Assembly (NCBI GenBank): GCA_964023205.1
Contig: OZ026850.1
Coordinates: 952,368-1,016,367, forward strand
Reading direction: 5' to 3'
Length of the DNA: 64,000 bases
From: Lutraria lutraria
Lineage: Eukaryota > Mollusca > Bivalvia > Venerida > Mactridae
Shown in pieces: positions 1 to 10,165 of this stretch. The notes under the pieces were generated by a model. The model did no database searches, was not told the DNA's origin, and saw nothing but the letters and a program-made list of their open reading frames with translations. The translations under genes and the position numbers were made by a program. The number at the start of each line of letters is the position of its first letter. Position 1 is the first letter of the stretch.

Positions 1-909
1 ATCTAGTGACTTGCTGTAATGATAAATGGATCTTATATAACAGTACGAAAAAAGATCATGAACAATCCAAAGACCTCTCAGTATGCATAAAACCATATCA
101 GCGTTGGTTGAACACGTTAATATATGTAATACATAGATACCGTTTAGTTTATATCAACTTAATGCAACGCTTTTTGCTTAAAGGTCACGTACTTCTGTTT
201 TTATAGGACATGTAGACAATTGCTGAAGTCAATAACAGGTGCGTCGTGGAGATATAAACTGGTGTAAGCCTGTCGTTATCTATCTTATGCAGACAGCCAG
301 CTAATCTAGTGGAAGGTATTTTTGTATGCCCTGCAACCAAAGCAAACTATGTTATCTAACAAGGTCATGGCTAAAGAAGTTCAAAGCGTACTTATATTGT
401 TAAATTTACATGCGATTTTGTATTTAAATCATTTTAAACAGATTGAAAGAGAATGAGTGTTGTCTAAATCATTTGACGATAGTGCTGAATGAATTAAGTC
501 GTATTTCGATAAGACACTGACATCCGGAAGTATTCCCCTTTCTCGAGAACCAGTCGCTTGGTAAGGATTGGTTGGCTTATCCTCGAAATCAACTTAGCGT
601 CAAAACACCATTACTAGTTCTTGCCACTTAGAATCAGGGTGAATGATGGGGACGATGATACTTTCAAATTTTATGTTTTTTTCCCTGGAAATCGATGCTG
701 ATTTAAATTGGTGTATAGAAAGCTCGTATCCATTAAATTCAGTGCAAAACCCAAACTAATTACAAACATATGTACATTTCTAGAAAAACAAATAAGACAT
801 GAGGAAATATTCTACAGTATGCGAATGATTTGAAATTAAAAAGTAAATTTCACAGTGTTCTTTAATTAAAGTTCTCTATTTATCTTACCTTTATTTGATT
901 TATTTTCAG
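1..909. other. upstream flank of gene 1, no gene seen
   Basis: AT-rich sequence with only short open frames that show no domain signature. It ends in a good splice acceptor (polypyrimidine run then TTTTCAG at 901-909) directly before the first recognised coding exon. A 5' untranslated or coding exon may therefore lie further upstream in or beyond this stretch, but I could not identify one. No promoter motif is called. Confidence 0.5.
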
Positions 910-1101
910 ATATAAATATGGGTGTAGACCTTACAACCTACAGATGTAGGGTGGGAACGTTTGTCCCTCAAAGTGGTGCTGGACAGATGATGATGCCGGT
1001 TTTTATAGATTTTAGCAAATTAGTGAAGATGATTGGAGTCGTGATATTTATCAAAATGTTGTTGTTCCGGGCGGGTATAGAACAAAACCCAGGACCTACC
1101 A
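910..1101 (+). CDS. gene 1 exon 1: 2A-like leader
   Basis: The exon follows an acceptor at 909, has its ATG at 918, and ends ACCTACCA before GTAAGA. It encodes 61 residues: a basic/aromatic start, a methionine patch (24-26), a hydrophobic stretch (about 38-50, MIGVVIFIKMLLF) and then RAGIEQNPGP-T. The last part fits the 2A ribosome-skipping motif (consensus D-V/I-E-x-N-P-G-P) except that G replaces D. Skipping would cut between G59 and P60, almost exactly at the exon border. 2A-like leaders are known at the N-termini of sea urchin NLR proteins. Cleavage here is inferred. If the exon were coding from its first base, the frame would open with split codon G|AT, so an upstream coding exon is possible. 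Confidence 0.8.
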
Positions 1102-4100
1102 GTAAGAATATACACTCTTCTGTTTAGATCCTCAATACTTAGTTGATAAGCATGCTGAATGTGTATCATGTATGTAGTGCAATTTCTCCAGCATTATTAT
1201 TTATTAATTGTCTATGTCCATCACACGGTTAATATGCAATATGAATTTTATGCAATTTCTTACCAGGCGTTTGAGAGTTTTTTTGTACAATCAAAATCTT
1301 TTCTGATTTTTTTAGAATAGTTTTATATTTAGACCAGTTAAAATCCAAATTTACATGATAATAAATTAATAGAATAAAGAATACGTAATTGCTTATAATT
1401 GATCATAAGACAGGAATAAAGTTATGTTACACCATCATTTCATTTCATTCATTTCATATAAGTTCAGGATTTAAAAATGTAAATCTGGATCGAATTATCA
1501 GGATATTATATTCGTTATAAATTATATCTCAAAGTGTGTTACATTTATTCGATATTTTGAAGAAATACCTTGAAGTATGCATAACATAATTTATTTCAAC
1601 CATAATGTTTCAATGGAGTGTGATTATGTATACTCATATCATTCATAACATATAATTGAGTGTCCTGGATATATGAGGGAATTTTTTTTTCAAACACGCA
1701 CGAAGTAATGTCTTTCATTCTTAACTTTTGTATAATTCCAGCACCACCGACAATTGATACGAAAGTTGACGATCAGACCATGTCACTAGGAGAACAATGG
1801 GAACGGAACGTACCAATCAGTGGAGATGGTCCTTTTACAGTCAATGTCATGAAGGATGGTACTGAACTCACGGGGAATGATCATATTGAAATCTCATCCA
1901 CTGCTGATTGTGTCACAGTTAAGGTCAATAAGTTGATAATGGAGGATTCTGGATTATACCATATTGATGTGTCCAATGATGTTGGTACTGAAACCTGTAG
2001 TTTCGAGATGAAGGTTGTTGGTAAGTTTCTTTATTCTATTAATATGACATCAAGTAATGATGTTTACAACACATGTATCACATAATATATAGTATCAGAG
2101 AATCAATTGTAACTTTCATGAAAAATATTCATACACATTAAATACTGTAAAATTTTCTAATATACCCAGGTTACGAGAGATCTCCTATTATTTGAAATCC
2201 AAAAACTTATTTACTGTGAGCAATAAGGTTCAAATATTAAATAGTTGAAAGGTAGTTTGTTTGATTTATATGATAATTTGATTTATGTGTTACCATCAGA
2301 CAATTATGATATCTTGAACTCGCAGATAGCCATTTTAACTCACATGAGCACGAAGTGCCCAGGGTGAGCTTTTTGTGATTGGTCTTTTCCCCTAATCGAC
2401 CGTCGGGCGGCGTCAACTGTTGCCTTGTAAACACCACAGAGGCCACATTTTTAGTTAGATGTCAGAACGTTTGCATTGACAAAATCTTGGACGAGTTTGA
2501 TAATGGGTCATTTGGGGTTAAAAATAAGGTCAAATGGTCAAAATAAATGAAAACTTGTGAACACTCTAGAGGTGACTGTTTGATTGGATCATCATGAAAC
2601 TTTGTCAAAGTTTTATCTTGGGACAACGTCCATAATGGGTCATCTGGGGTCAATACTTAAGAAGCCCTTGTGAACACTCTAGGTCATATTTTCTTATTTG
2701 ATCTTCACCAAAACTTGTCTGAATGTTTACATTAATGATACATTGGACAAGTTTGAAAATGGATCATCTGGGATAAAAAAAACTTGGTCTCGATGTCAAA
2801 CATAGGAAAGCCTTAATAACACTTTAAATATCCTAGTTTTGATTCGATCATCACCAAACCTTGTCACAATATTTGTCTTAATGATGTGTAAAACAAGTTC
2901 GAACATGTGCCATCTTGGGTTAGAAACAATGTCAAATCACCGGGTCATCTTGACAACAGACCTCATGACGCAGGCCCAAAACATTGTATTCATCAGCAAG
3001 CAATGATTCTCATGTGAGCTATATTGGGTCATCTTGTCCCTCTTGTTTTTATAATTGTTCAGTTTGTAAATATTTGAATATATAACAAAGCTAACTTTTC
3101 TACCATCTGACAAGTGATATTCATATTTAATTCCTACACATCTGACAGAAATGCAACAAAGTTGCACTTCATATACACAGCCTGTGAATTTTTATTTTAA
3201 TTTATACAGCAAAAAACATTTTAAACTAAAATTTGTGTTAGCGGCCTCCCCCGAATTATCGTCACCCTGTCAATAAAGGCCATTCTATCAAATAATTTTA
3301 AAAATCGACTAGAATAAAAAGACCTCCGAATAATAGCCAACCGTCAACTTATCAGTTTGTAATGAACATTATTGAGTTTGTTTTGATTGTTTTAGTCTAA
3401 ATTAGGTTCAATTTATACTGTTTTACACCGACCATTATGAACTATGCAATTATTTTGTTTTAGGTAAATACAACTTTAGATACCAGTACCTTCTAGTAGA
3501 AATAGGAACAAACGTGTTGAGGAAACTATTTGATTGTAAGGTTGGCTACAACTTTGGACAATACTTGGTTGCTAACCCAACTGCAAGTAGTACGCTTACA
3601 TCTCTGATGACTGGTAGGAATCGTAAAATAACAGTCGTCCAGGAACAGTTACTACCACCTATCAAGGCAAAGCCTGTATCTTCAGATTTTGATATTACTC
3701 TGCTAACTTGCTTGTTAAGGAATGTGTGTGGTCTACATCCTCCAAACAACCTAGCATGGATGAATCCAATGCCCACAGACACTTCAGTTGAGGCAACAAT
3801 CACTCGATTAAAAGTTTGCAGGAACAATGTGAGTACCTAAAACATATCTAACTATGTTTATTCATTTTCTTTTATTTTGAAGTAATATCTAATCACATAA
3901 CAAGTTACATAACTTGGCTATAATGGCTTAATCCAGACGCAAAAATCGGTAATTTTGTGTTAACCAATTTCTTTTCTTTTTTGGAAGGTGAAATATTAAC
4001 GGAAATTTCAAGGACTTTTTATTTTCAGTTGTCACACAGTGGAACCGTGTTGTTTCCAGAAACAGACCTCAATGATAAATGGACAGAATTGAGTGATGTA

Positions 4101-7100
4101 AATATGAGATTAGATTCTATCTATGCCTGTTTAGTTGCTTGATTATAATGCTAGTTCTTATTTCATAATATGGCTAGGGGTTAGTTCCTGTATTTGTAAT
4201 TATGAATGATTTTTGGTGATAATGATCTTCTTATAATGCCTCACAAGTGTGTGGACATTGAGTTAATGTAACTTTTTGATAGTCTACTTCTTTTCATAAA
4301 AACTGCTTTAGCAACAATGACAATAATGCTGTTGTTTGATAAAACCTCTTCATTCCACTAAACATTGGCTCAAATTTCCCAGCATTGTAACATTCATGTG
4401 TTCTTTCTTCTTACAGTGCTATTTTTCCTCACCAGAAGCTAGCATCATTTCTTTTCTGGTCAGTTAACTGAACAATTGATATCACCCACAATTTGTCAAT
4501 CAGTGATAATTTTCTTTTCGGGGGTTATTTTCATGAAACCTTTTACTACTATCTGTGTAACCTGAGGCTAGAAATATTATCTGTATTTAAAACTCACCAT
4601 TAAATTCTTAACCTCAATATCTCAGTTCTCAAAACCAACCACATGAATATGAGTGTGTAAATTATTTGCCCATGATTGTTATCATATACAAATGTATATA
4701 TCTTCTCAACCTCAGCTTTTGAAATGATTTCGTTATTCAGAGATTTTTGAAGTCATCAGGACCATCAGTTGGATCCTTCTTTGATTTTTGTGAGATTGTT
4801 TAGTTGAAGTCTTAAGAAATATTGGCATAACAATAGTATCTGATGTTTTAGGTAAGATCATGTATCACTGTTACAAACGTATTACTCCAATCCATATTCA
4901 CTTTTTTGGAAATTTATTTTTTCAGATTCTATCTGACCTTAATAAGCATTGTGGTAAAGATGGCATCACTGACTTACCTGCATTAATGAATGCAGCCAGT
5001 TGTATGGATATTGATGAAGAAATGCAAAATCATTTTACTGAAACTGTAGAAAGATGGTATGAAAATGATCAGGAGGTAAAGGTAGAAGTGATGAAATTAC
5101 AAGATGAAGTAAAGAAAATTGGTCAAATTGGTATAACCCGTATTGGTGTAGTTGAAGAAAAAGTGAAAGAAAATGCTAAAGATGTAAGAGGAATCAAGAG
5201 ACACATAGAAGGTAAATAATTATATTTTCAATGAGCAAATATACCATTTATACAGTCATGTTTTGAAAAAAATGTGAGTTTTTTTAAATGAGTTTGTTAA
5301 GCAAAGCAATACTGTGCACCAGGTTATTTGGTATATCGATGTAGTAAAGTTCATCTTTAGCTGTATATATGTTGAACATTTCCACGCCACCTTATTTTAA
5401 AGGCAGCCTAACAAAGCACAATTTGTATTTATCTTGGGTTCAAAAGTTCAAACCTTGGTTGAGATGCCTGTCCTCTTGATGGTTTTGGTTGAATATATAT
5501 AATGTCTAAGTCAATTAATTCTTCACGTGGAAAAGTAAGCACATACTTAGGTAGAGTAAGACTAGTAATGTTGAAGACTGATTTAAAAAAAACAATGATT
5601 CCTTTTGTACTTGCATAACTGCCAACAGAAATATTTTGTATAATGTAACGAATTTGTGATATGCTTAAAAAAGATGTATGTTACAATAACTAAATCCTTT
5701 TATATGTCCTTAAATTCAGAGGTTTATCTGTATTATCTAATGTTGTACTTGTACATGTATTGTCATTAGAACTTATCAGTTTAATTCATCTTTTTCATTC
5801 ACGTATTCACAGCATTGATGAATTTGGTACTTAAAACAACTTAAGTTTTAAAATAATTATTTTGAATCCATTTTCAGACGAAGAACAAACAAGCTGTAAA
5901 CGAGTGAAAGGAAAAGAAGGAAAATCGAATGTAGATGATGGTTCAGGTATATTTTATTCAGTAATGGGCCACTTACATATTCGTAAAATAATGTTACTAG
6001 ATACATTTTACTTTTTTATTTAATAATTAATTATTTGTTTAAACTATAGATCAGATTATTAGCAATATTCGTGTGTCACCCTCTGAATGATTTTAAACAA
6101 CCAAAGAATAAATGTCTACAGGAACGTTCACGCCTATATGGGAAATGTTTGTAAATACATGTACATGTGTATATCTCTTTTTACTTTCTTGAAAGATCAT
6201 CCCCTGAATTAATCTGGCTCTCATAACTTAAATTATTTATCTTTTTTTGTACATTGTTACATGTATTTCCTATTGAATTTATCTTTGATATAAGTCTTTG
6301 AAATCTATGTAGCAATCAATATCAAAATAAAAATAATATTTTCAGATATTAGAGAAAAGCTGATAAGAATTTATGAAGAAGATTGTTCCACCTTGTCAGT
6401 GTCTCCCTTGTTTGAAGATGAGACTACTGATCTTTTAAAAGTCTATAAGAACCCGACTATGTTTCGGGTTAATTATAACAAAGAACAGAGAAAGGAAAAC
6501 AGTAAACATGAACGTCGAGAAGAAAAAACAAAAGATGATAAAAAGGTTATATCATCTTATCAAGATATATTTTGCAAGGAAGACAGTCTGTGTAAGAAAA
6601 TTTATGTTACGGGAAATGCCGGTGTAGGTAAAACATCTGAATGTAAACGAATGTGTCTGTTATGGTGTAAATCAAAGTTAAATAATCAAATTGAAGGCAT
6701 AAACGATGACAAAGGCAATGAACGCATAAAAACTGACATTCAGTACATGTCTAGATTTGATTTTGTGTTTTATGTGTCTCTACGTGACACTGATTTAATC
6801 AATGTTAATTCTATGATTGTTGAACAGTTATTTTATACAGATAATGATAAAGAAAGGGATGAAATGTACAAGCGCATAAAACATATTCTGATGAACAAAG
6901 ATTGCCTTGTTATATTGGATGGTTTTGATGAATGGATGCCTAAGATGGTTGGAAAGAAGAAATATGACAAACCCCCCTGCATCAATTCTGAGAAATGTGT
7001 CGTATTGACAACTTGTAGACCGTACAAAATTAATAATACGAAATTGTCGCCTACTGAGATAGATCATCAAGTTCAGATTACTGGTCTTGATTCTAACTCT

Positions 7101-9056
7101 TCATATGCTTATGTTGAATATTTAGTAAAGTATACGAATGAGGCAAATCATGATAGCAAAATTCCAGATGAATTCGTCAAAGATGTACGGAAATGTAATC
7201 TTGATGACTTACTATGTATTCCGATGATTGCTTCACACTTGGTGGTGCTTTGGTTTGATAGAGGGTTAACTAAAATGTCTGTAGCACATGTTTATTCACA
7301 CATACTAGACATGCTTTTTGAAAGAGCTGAAAGAAGACAAGTCAGTGTTCCACAATCAACAGGAGAAGAACATCAACTACCAGATTCCCTTGCAGAGTTT
7401 ACATATTTACAACAACATACCTCGTTATTGTCTAAATTATGTTTACTTTCATTTAAATTATTTTTTAACAAAGATGAACGGGCTGCAAATCTTGTTTTCA
7501 CTAAACAACAGTTAATGTCTGAACCATATAACTTGTCCAATGAAGAAAGTGATTTTCTGTGTCAAATTGGTATTTTGTCCAAAAAGAAAGTGATAGGGCG
7601 TCATTTGAAACAAAAGCAAAAAATGTCATTTATTCATAAGAGTTATATTGAATTTTTGGCTTCATTTTTTGTATCATCATTTGACAAAAATAATCATTTT
7701 GATGACATTATTAATGAATGGACCTGTTTTAAAGATGTTGTACAATATGATAACTTCTTTCTCTTACTTACTGGATTTTCTTATCAAAAAATGAATATTT
7801 TGCTTGAGAAAGTGTACCAATCAATATCAGATCATTTACATTTATGTAGGATAAATCATATATTTCCTTATGATGATGATGATAAATTTGATGATTACCG
7901 ACAACAGATCAAAGCACTACAAAATATGATTGTCTATCTTTTTAGTAAGGTCAGGAAATACAATGAACAAGATTGTAGGCTTCTGATTGAAGATGTTGAA
8001 TTTGATATTTATGATCCTATTCATAATTCTTATGATGATGATGACGATGTTGTTTATGATGATTATTTGAAACGACTTCTATTGTTAAATACAACATGTA
8101 TAAAGTCAATATGTTCAGATAAATATTGTGATGAGTTTGATAAAATCCATACTCTGCAATGTCTTGATATAAGTGTGTCTGCTGATAACGTTGAAAAGTT
8201 CACTAAGTGCATACAGAATAATTCAGAACTGCACACTCTTTGTATTAGTAGTAATTATGCATTGATACCAGAATTACCTGTGAGAAGTCTCCATCATCTG
8301 ACATCATTGTCTCTGTCTCGTGTTGGAATACAATATGAAAGTTTACATGATCTGGTGAAATTTCTGTCTGACAATGTTCTCATTGAAAATATAAAATTGT
8401 CTTCTGTGTTTTGTGTTAATCCCCAGGATGATGATAGTGACTGTACATTGACTCTAAATCTTCCACAACATACAAAACTCACTACATTTTGTCTGGAGGA
8501 TGATAATATTTCATGTAACAATATAAACAGTTTTAATTTAAAGTCCGTCAAATTGCGGTTATCAAAGCAGAGGAATGATAGACTTGATTATAGTGATTTG
8601 TTTAATTGTATTAGGTATTCACAACTTAAACATCTTTGTGTCTATCCTTTTGCTTACAAGTTAGATAAGAACACTATGAAAACATTGACATCATCTGTGA
8701 AAACTCTTTCATGTATCAAGGCGCTAAAACTTAGGTACATGAAGTTACCTGATGATATTTCATTACAACTACATCCTCAGGTAACACAAGCGAAGATACA
8801 GCTGTATGAGGTCACAATGAGTCGTCAATGTTTTCATTGTTTTATTAAAAGTTGTGTGAACACTAAATCTGAGATAAAAGTTGAGTTACGTTTTTGTCAG
8901 ATTACATCAGTTGATGGAGAAACTCACAGTGAACTGTCAATGTCCGAGTCTTGGAAATACATGTCTGAATATCTTAAATCAATATCTAAAATAAAAAACA
9001 TAGATAAAGATGATAGAAGGCTTTACCGGTTACGCTTTGAAACAACAAGTTATTAG
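918..9056 (+). CDS. 2A-leader / Ig / HEPN / NACHT / LRR receptor-like protein, copy 1 (7 exons)
   Basis: Hand-spliced CDS: 918-1101, 1742-2020, 3464-3828, 4029-4097, 4926-5211, 5878-5946, 6346-9056. All junctions are GT-AG and phases match throughout, giving 1320 codons plus stop. Domain order: hydrophobic leader ending in a 2A-like motif (1-60), I-set Ig (62-154), DZIP3-type HEPN (about 155-360, with R274 and H279), coiled linker, NACHT (Walker A 507-514, K513; Walker B 604-613 ending DGFDE; sensor R642), NLR-type FIHKSYIEFL segment near 846, and LRRs from about 1015. This is a STAND/NLR architecture. By family knowledge the NACHT would be an ATP-driven oligomerisation switch, the LRR the sensor and HEPN an RNase-type effector. 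That function is inference. The start ATG has A at -3 and G at +4. Gene 2 repeats the whole layout 28 kb downstream on the same strand. Confidence 0.85.
1742..2020 (+). CDS. gene 1 exon 2: I-set Ig-like domain
   Basis: A phase 1-1 exon of 93 residues (about 62-154) starting TPPTIDTKVDDQ. It carries the I-set signature: a G-x-x strand-B region, TVNVMKDGTEL in place of the W-x-KDG strand C, a D-S-G-L-Y turn, and VSNDVGTETCSFEMKVV for the F and G strands. The usual strand B and F cysteines and the strand C tryptophan are absent (the F strand reads YHI rather than YxC). This resembles intracellular titin/twitchin-type Ig domains and fits a cytosolic protein. The symmetrical phase makes it a clean shuffleable module. 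Confidence 0.75.
2335..2965. repeat. dispersed repeat with ~125-bp internal periodicity (intron 2 of gene 1)
   Basis: Four degenerate units repeat the pattern TTGTC-x-GAA...TTGGACAAGTTTGA-AATGGGTCATCTGGGGTCAA, at about 2463, 2600, 2715 and 2855. The head reads GAGCACGAAGTGCCCAGGGTG. I associate this sequence type with common bivalve interspersed repeats. It is absent from gene 2 intron 2, so it was inserted after duplication or lost from the other copy. Confidence 0.6.
3236..3352. repeat. GGCCACCTCCGAATAA-type dispersed repeat, copy A
   Basis: GCGGCCTCCCCCGAATTATCG...GACCTCCGAATAATAGCCA resembles 44608-44735 (GAGGCCACCTCCGAATAATGG...GACCTCCGAATAAAGGCCACC). Two divergent copies in one window indicate a dispersed family. 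No coding content. Confidence 0.5.
3464..3828 (+). CDS. gene 1 exon 3: DZIP3-type HEPN core
   Basis: Entry phase 1, exit phase 0. It encodes YQYLLVEIGTNVLRKLFD, a mid-region ending DFDITLLTCLLRNVCGL, and DTSVEATITRLKVCRNN at the end. The pattern (V/I-E-I-G-T-x-x-L-R at the start, D-x-T-L-L-x-x-L-L-R-N-x-C-G-L in the middle, then the R-N box) matches the HEPN domain of DZIP3-like proteins, a family much expanded in molluscs. The catalytic R (R274) is near the end of this exon and the paired H (H279) is in the next exon. The frame opens within GGTAAATAC, so the acceptor is TTTTAG at 3463. Confidence 0.75.
4029..4097 (+). CDS. gene 1 exon 4: completes HEPN R-x4-H motif
   Basis: A 69-nt phase 0-0 exon reading LSHSGTVLF to TELSD. 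With exon 3 it forms CRNN-LSH, an intact R-x4-H RNase motif. Its acceptor is ATTTTCAG at 4028 and its donor is GTAAAT at 4098. Reading through the donor meets a stop at about 4140, so intron retention would give a truncated leader-Ig-HEPN product. Exon boundaries are supported by an identical copy structure at 31136-31204. Confidence 0.75.
4926..5211 (+). CDS. gene 1 exon 5: HEPN tail and coiled segment
   Basis: Phase 0 entry, phase 1 exit. It reads ILSDLNKHCGKDGITDLPAL, then an acidic helix MDIDEEMQNHFTETVERWYE, then a charged coiled-coil-like run (EVMKLQDEVKKIGQ to KRHIEG). It is 54 nt longer than the gene 2 exon, from an 18-residue length difference in the coil. The 66 nt upstream of the acceptor are also open in this frame from an ATG at 4860, and this is conserved in the paralogue. 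Confidence 0.75.
5878..5946 (+). CDS. gene 1 exon 6: short charged linker
   Basis: A 69-nt phase 1-1 exon encoding DEEQTSCKRVKGKEGKSN and VDDGSG. The acceptor is TTTTCAG at 5877 and the donor is GTATAT at 5947. No domain is recognised. It is a basic/acidic linker joining the HEPN-coil part to the NACHT exon. The symmetrical phase means it could be skipped without a frame change. The same exon exists at 39892-39960. Confidence 0.7.
6346..9056 (+). CDS. gene 1 exon 7: NACHT ATPase and LRRs
   Basis: One large terminal exon, a common NLR arrangement, starting DIREKLIRIYEEDC and ending with TAG at 9054-9056. Walker A is GNAGVGKTS (507-515). FVFYVSLRD follows, then the Walker B CLVILDGFDEW (604-614), sensor TTCRP with R642, a helical/winged region with FIHKSYIEFLASFF near 846, and an acidic D-rich linker (codons 8034-8048). 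LRR-like segments follow, for example LHTLCIS, HLTSLSLS, IENIKLS, IKALKLR and KVELRFC. All key ATPase residues are present. N-terminal half and LRR tail differ sharply in divergence from gene 2. Confidence 0.85.
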
Positions 9057-9576
9057 TAAACGTTTCATTCTATTTCAGTAAACATTTTGTGCAAAAGTAT
9101 GATTTTACAGCATGTTTTGATGAACTCGTTAGCAAAATGTGCGGAAATTACACGGACGAAAATGGCCGTAAATTTTTTATTAGTGAATGGAAACATGTCA
9201 TGTGACCATTTATTTTCTTAATTAAATCATTTCCTACAAGTTGAGTCATGTTTTGGTGCAAAATTCCGAAAAAAGTTGTTTTTGGCATTTTTGTGATTTT
9301 GATGAAAATTCGGAAATTTTAATTTCTTTTTATAAAGAGCTTTATTTGCATTTGTTTTACTATAAAACATTCATTAAAGACTTTGTAAGACAAATGTAAC
9401 CAGAATATGTAGTTTGAAGTATGAATTTTGTTTGTTTAATTGATAACATTTAACAAATTGTTTTGTTTTCCATGTTTTTTGTACATCAAAGTTTACTATT
9501 GTGTAAATATTTACATGATTCACTGATTTTTTTGCACTGAATATACATTTATAGATATTTATGTCGTTATCAGAAT

Positions 9577-9582
9577 AATAAA
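9577..9582 (+). promoter_or_regulatory. polyadenylation signal of gene 1
   Basis: AATAAA lies about 520 bases after the stop codon. The aligned sequence downstream of gene 2 carries AATAAA at 43588-43593 in the same place, which supports it as the real signal. Confidence 0.55.
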
Positions 9583-9991
9583 ATAATATGTATCTTTGAT
9601 AATCTCTTCTTGCTTGTTATTATGAGACAAATCAGAAATTTACCACAAGATATTGCTAGATGACTTAATGTATGAGTTCTGTCAACAAGAAACAAGACAT
9701 CCAGAGATGTAAATTGTAGATAAATTCTACATTAATGTACAGATTATAAAACTACATGTATGTCTGTCCGTTCCATTAAAATCTTGCTTTATCCACAAGT
9801 TTGGATATCTGCATGATGATCGAATTCCTCTTCACACGAACCAGATTATAAAACATAGATACTTAAAAAACATCGATCGTTGGGTGAAGAACGTGAACTC
9901 AGTTGTATTTATCAATTAATACAGAATTCATTATCTCCCTTGGATAACCTAGCTGACACAAATACAAAATCAACATTAGAATGTTTTCATT

Positions 9992-10165
9992 CCAAGTCAG
10001 GCCCGTAGGAATCTAGTTAGATTGGGGTTTAATTCTAAATTTTGCCTGAGACGCAGGGAGGATAGGCGTGGCGAAAAATATAGGCCGTTTAATTACCATG
10101 ACAGTCAAAACGATTGAGGTACTAGTACATAGCAGAGTCCCCTTCGCTTCCTACGGCCCTGCAAG
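9992..10165. repeat. small palindromic element ending in CCGTAGGAA / TTCCTACGG
   Basis: AGGCCCGTAGGAAT at the left and CGCTTCCTACGGCCCTG at the right are inverted partners about 160 bases apart. The aligned copy after gene 2 (44130-44272) keeps both ends, so the element predates the duplication. Confidence 0.45.

Noticed and set aside
918..1101. Reading the 2A-like exon as a leftover of a non-LTR retrotransposon
   Set aside because: Retrotransposon 2A sequences precede reverse transcriptase frames, none of which is here. The exon has clean splice sites, fits the downstream phase and is conserved in both genes.
3546..3827. Antisense frame over the HEPN exon (also 30535-30903)
   Set aside because: Complement of the coding exon with no splice context of its own.
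6828..7070. Antisense frames opposite the NACHT exon (also 40793-41065, 8294-8551)
   Set aside because: Shadows of a strong coding frame on the plus strand; no independent signature.
7318..7515. Plus-strand alternative frames inside exon 7 (also 41316-41513)
   Set aside because: Out-of-frame translations of the NACHT/helical region, conserved only because the real frame is.
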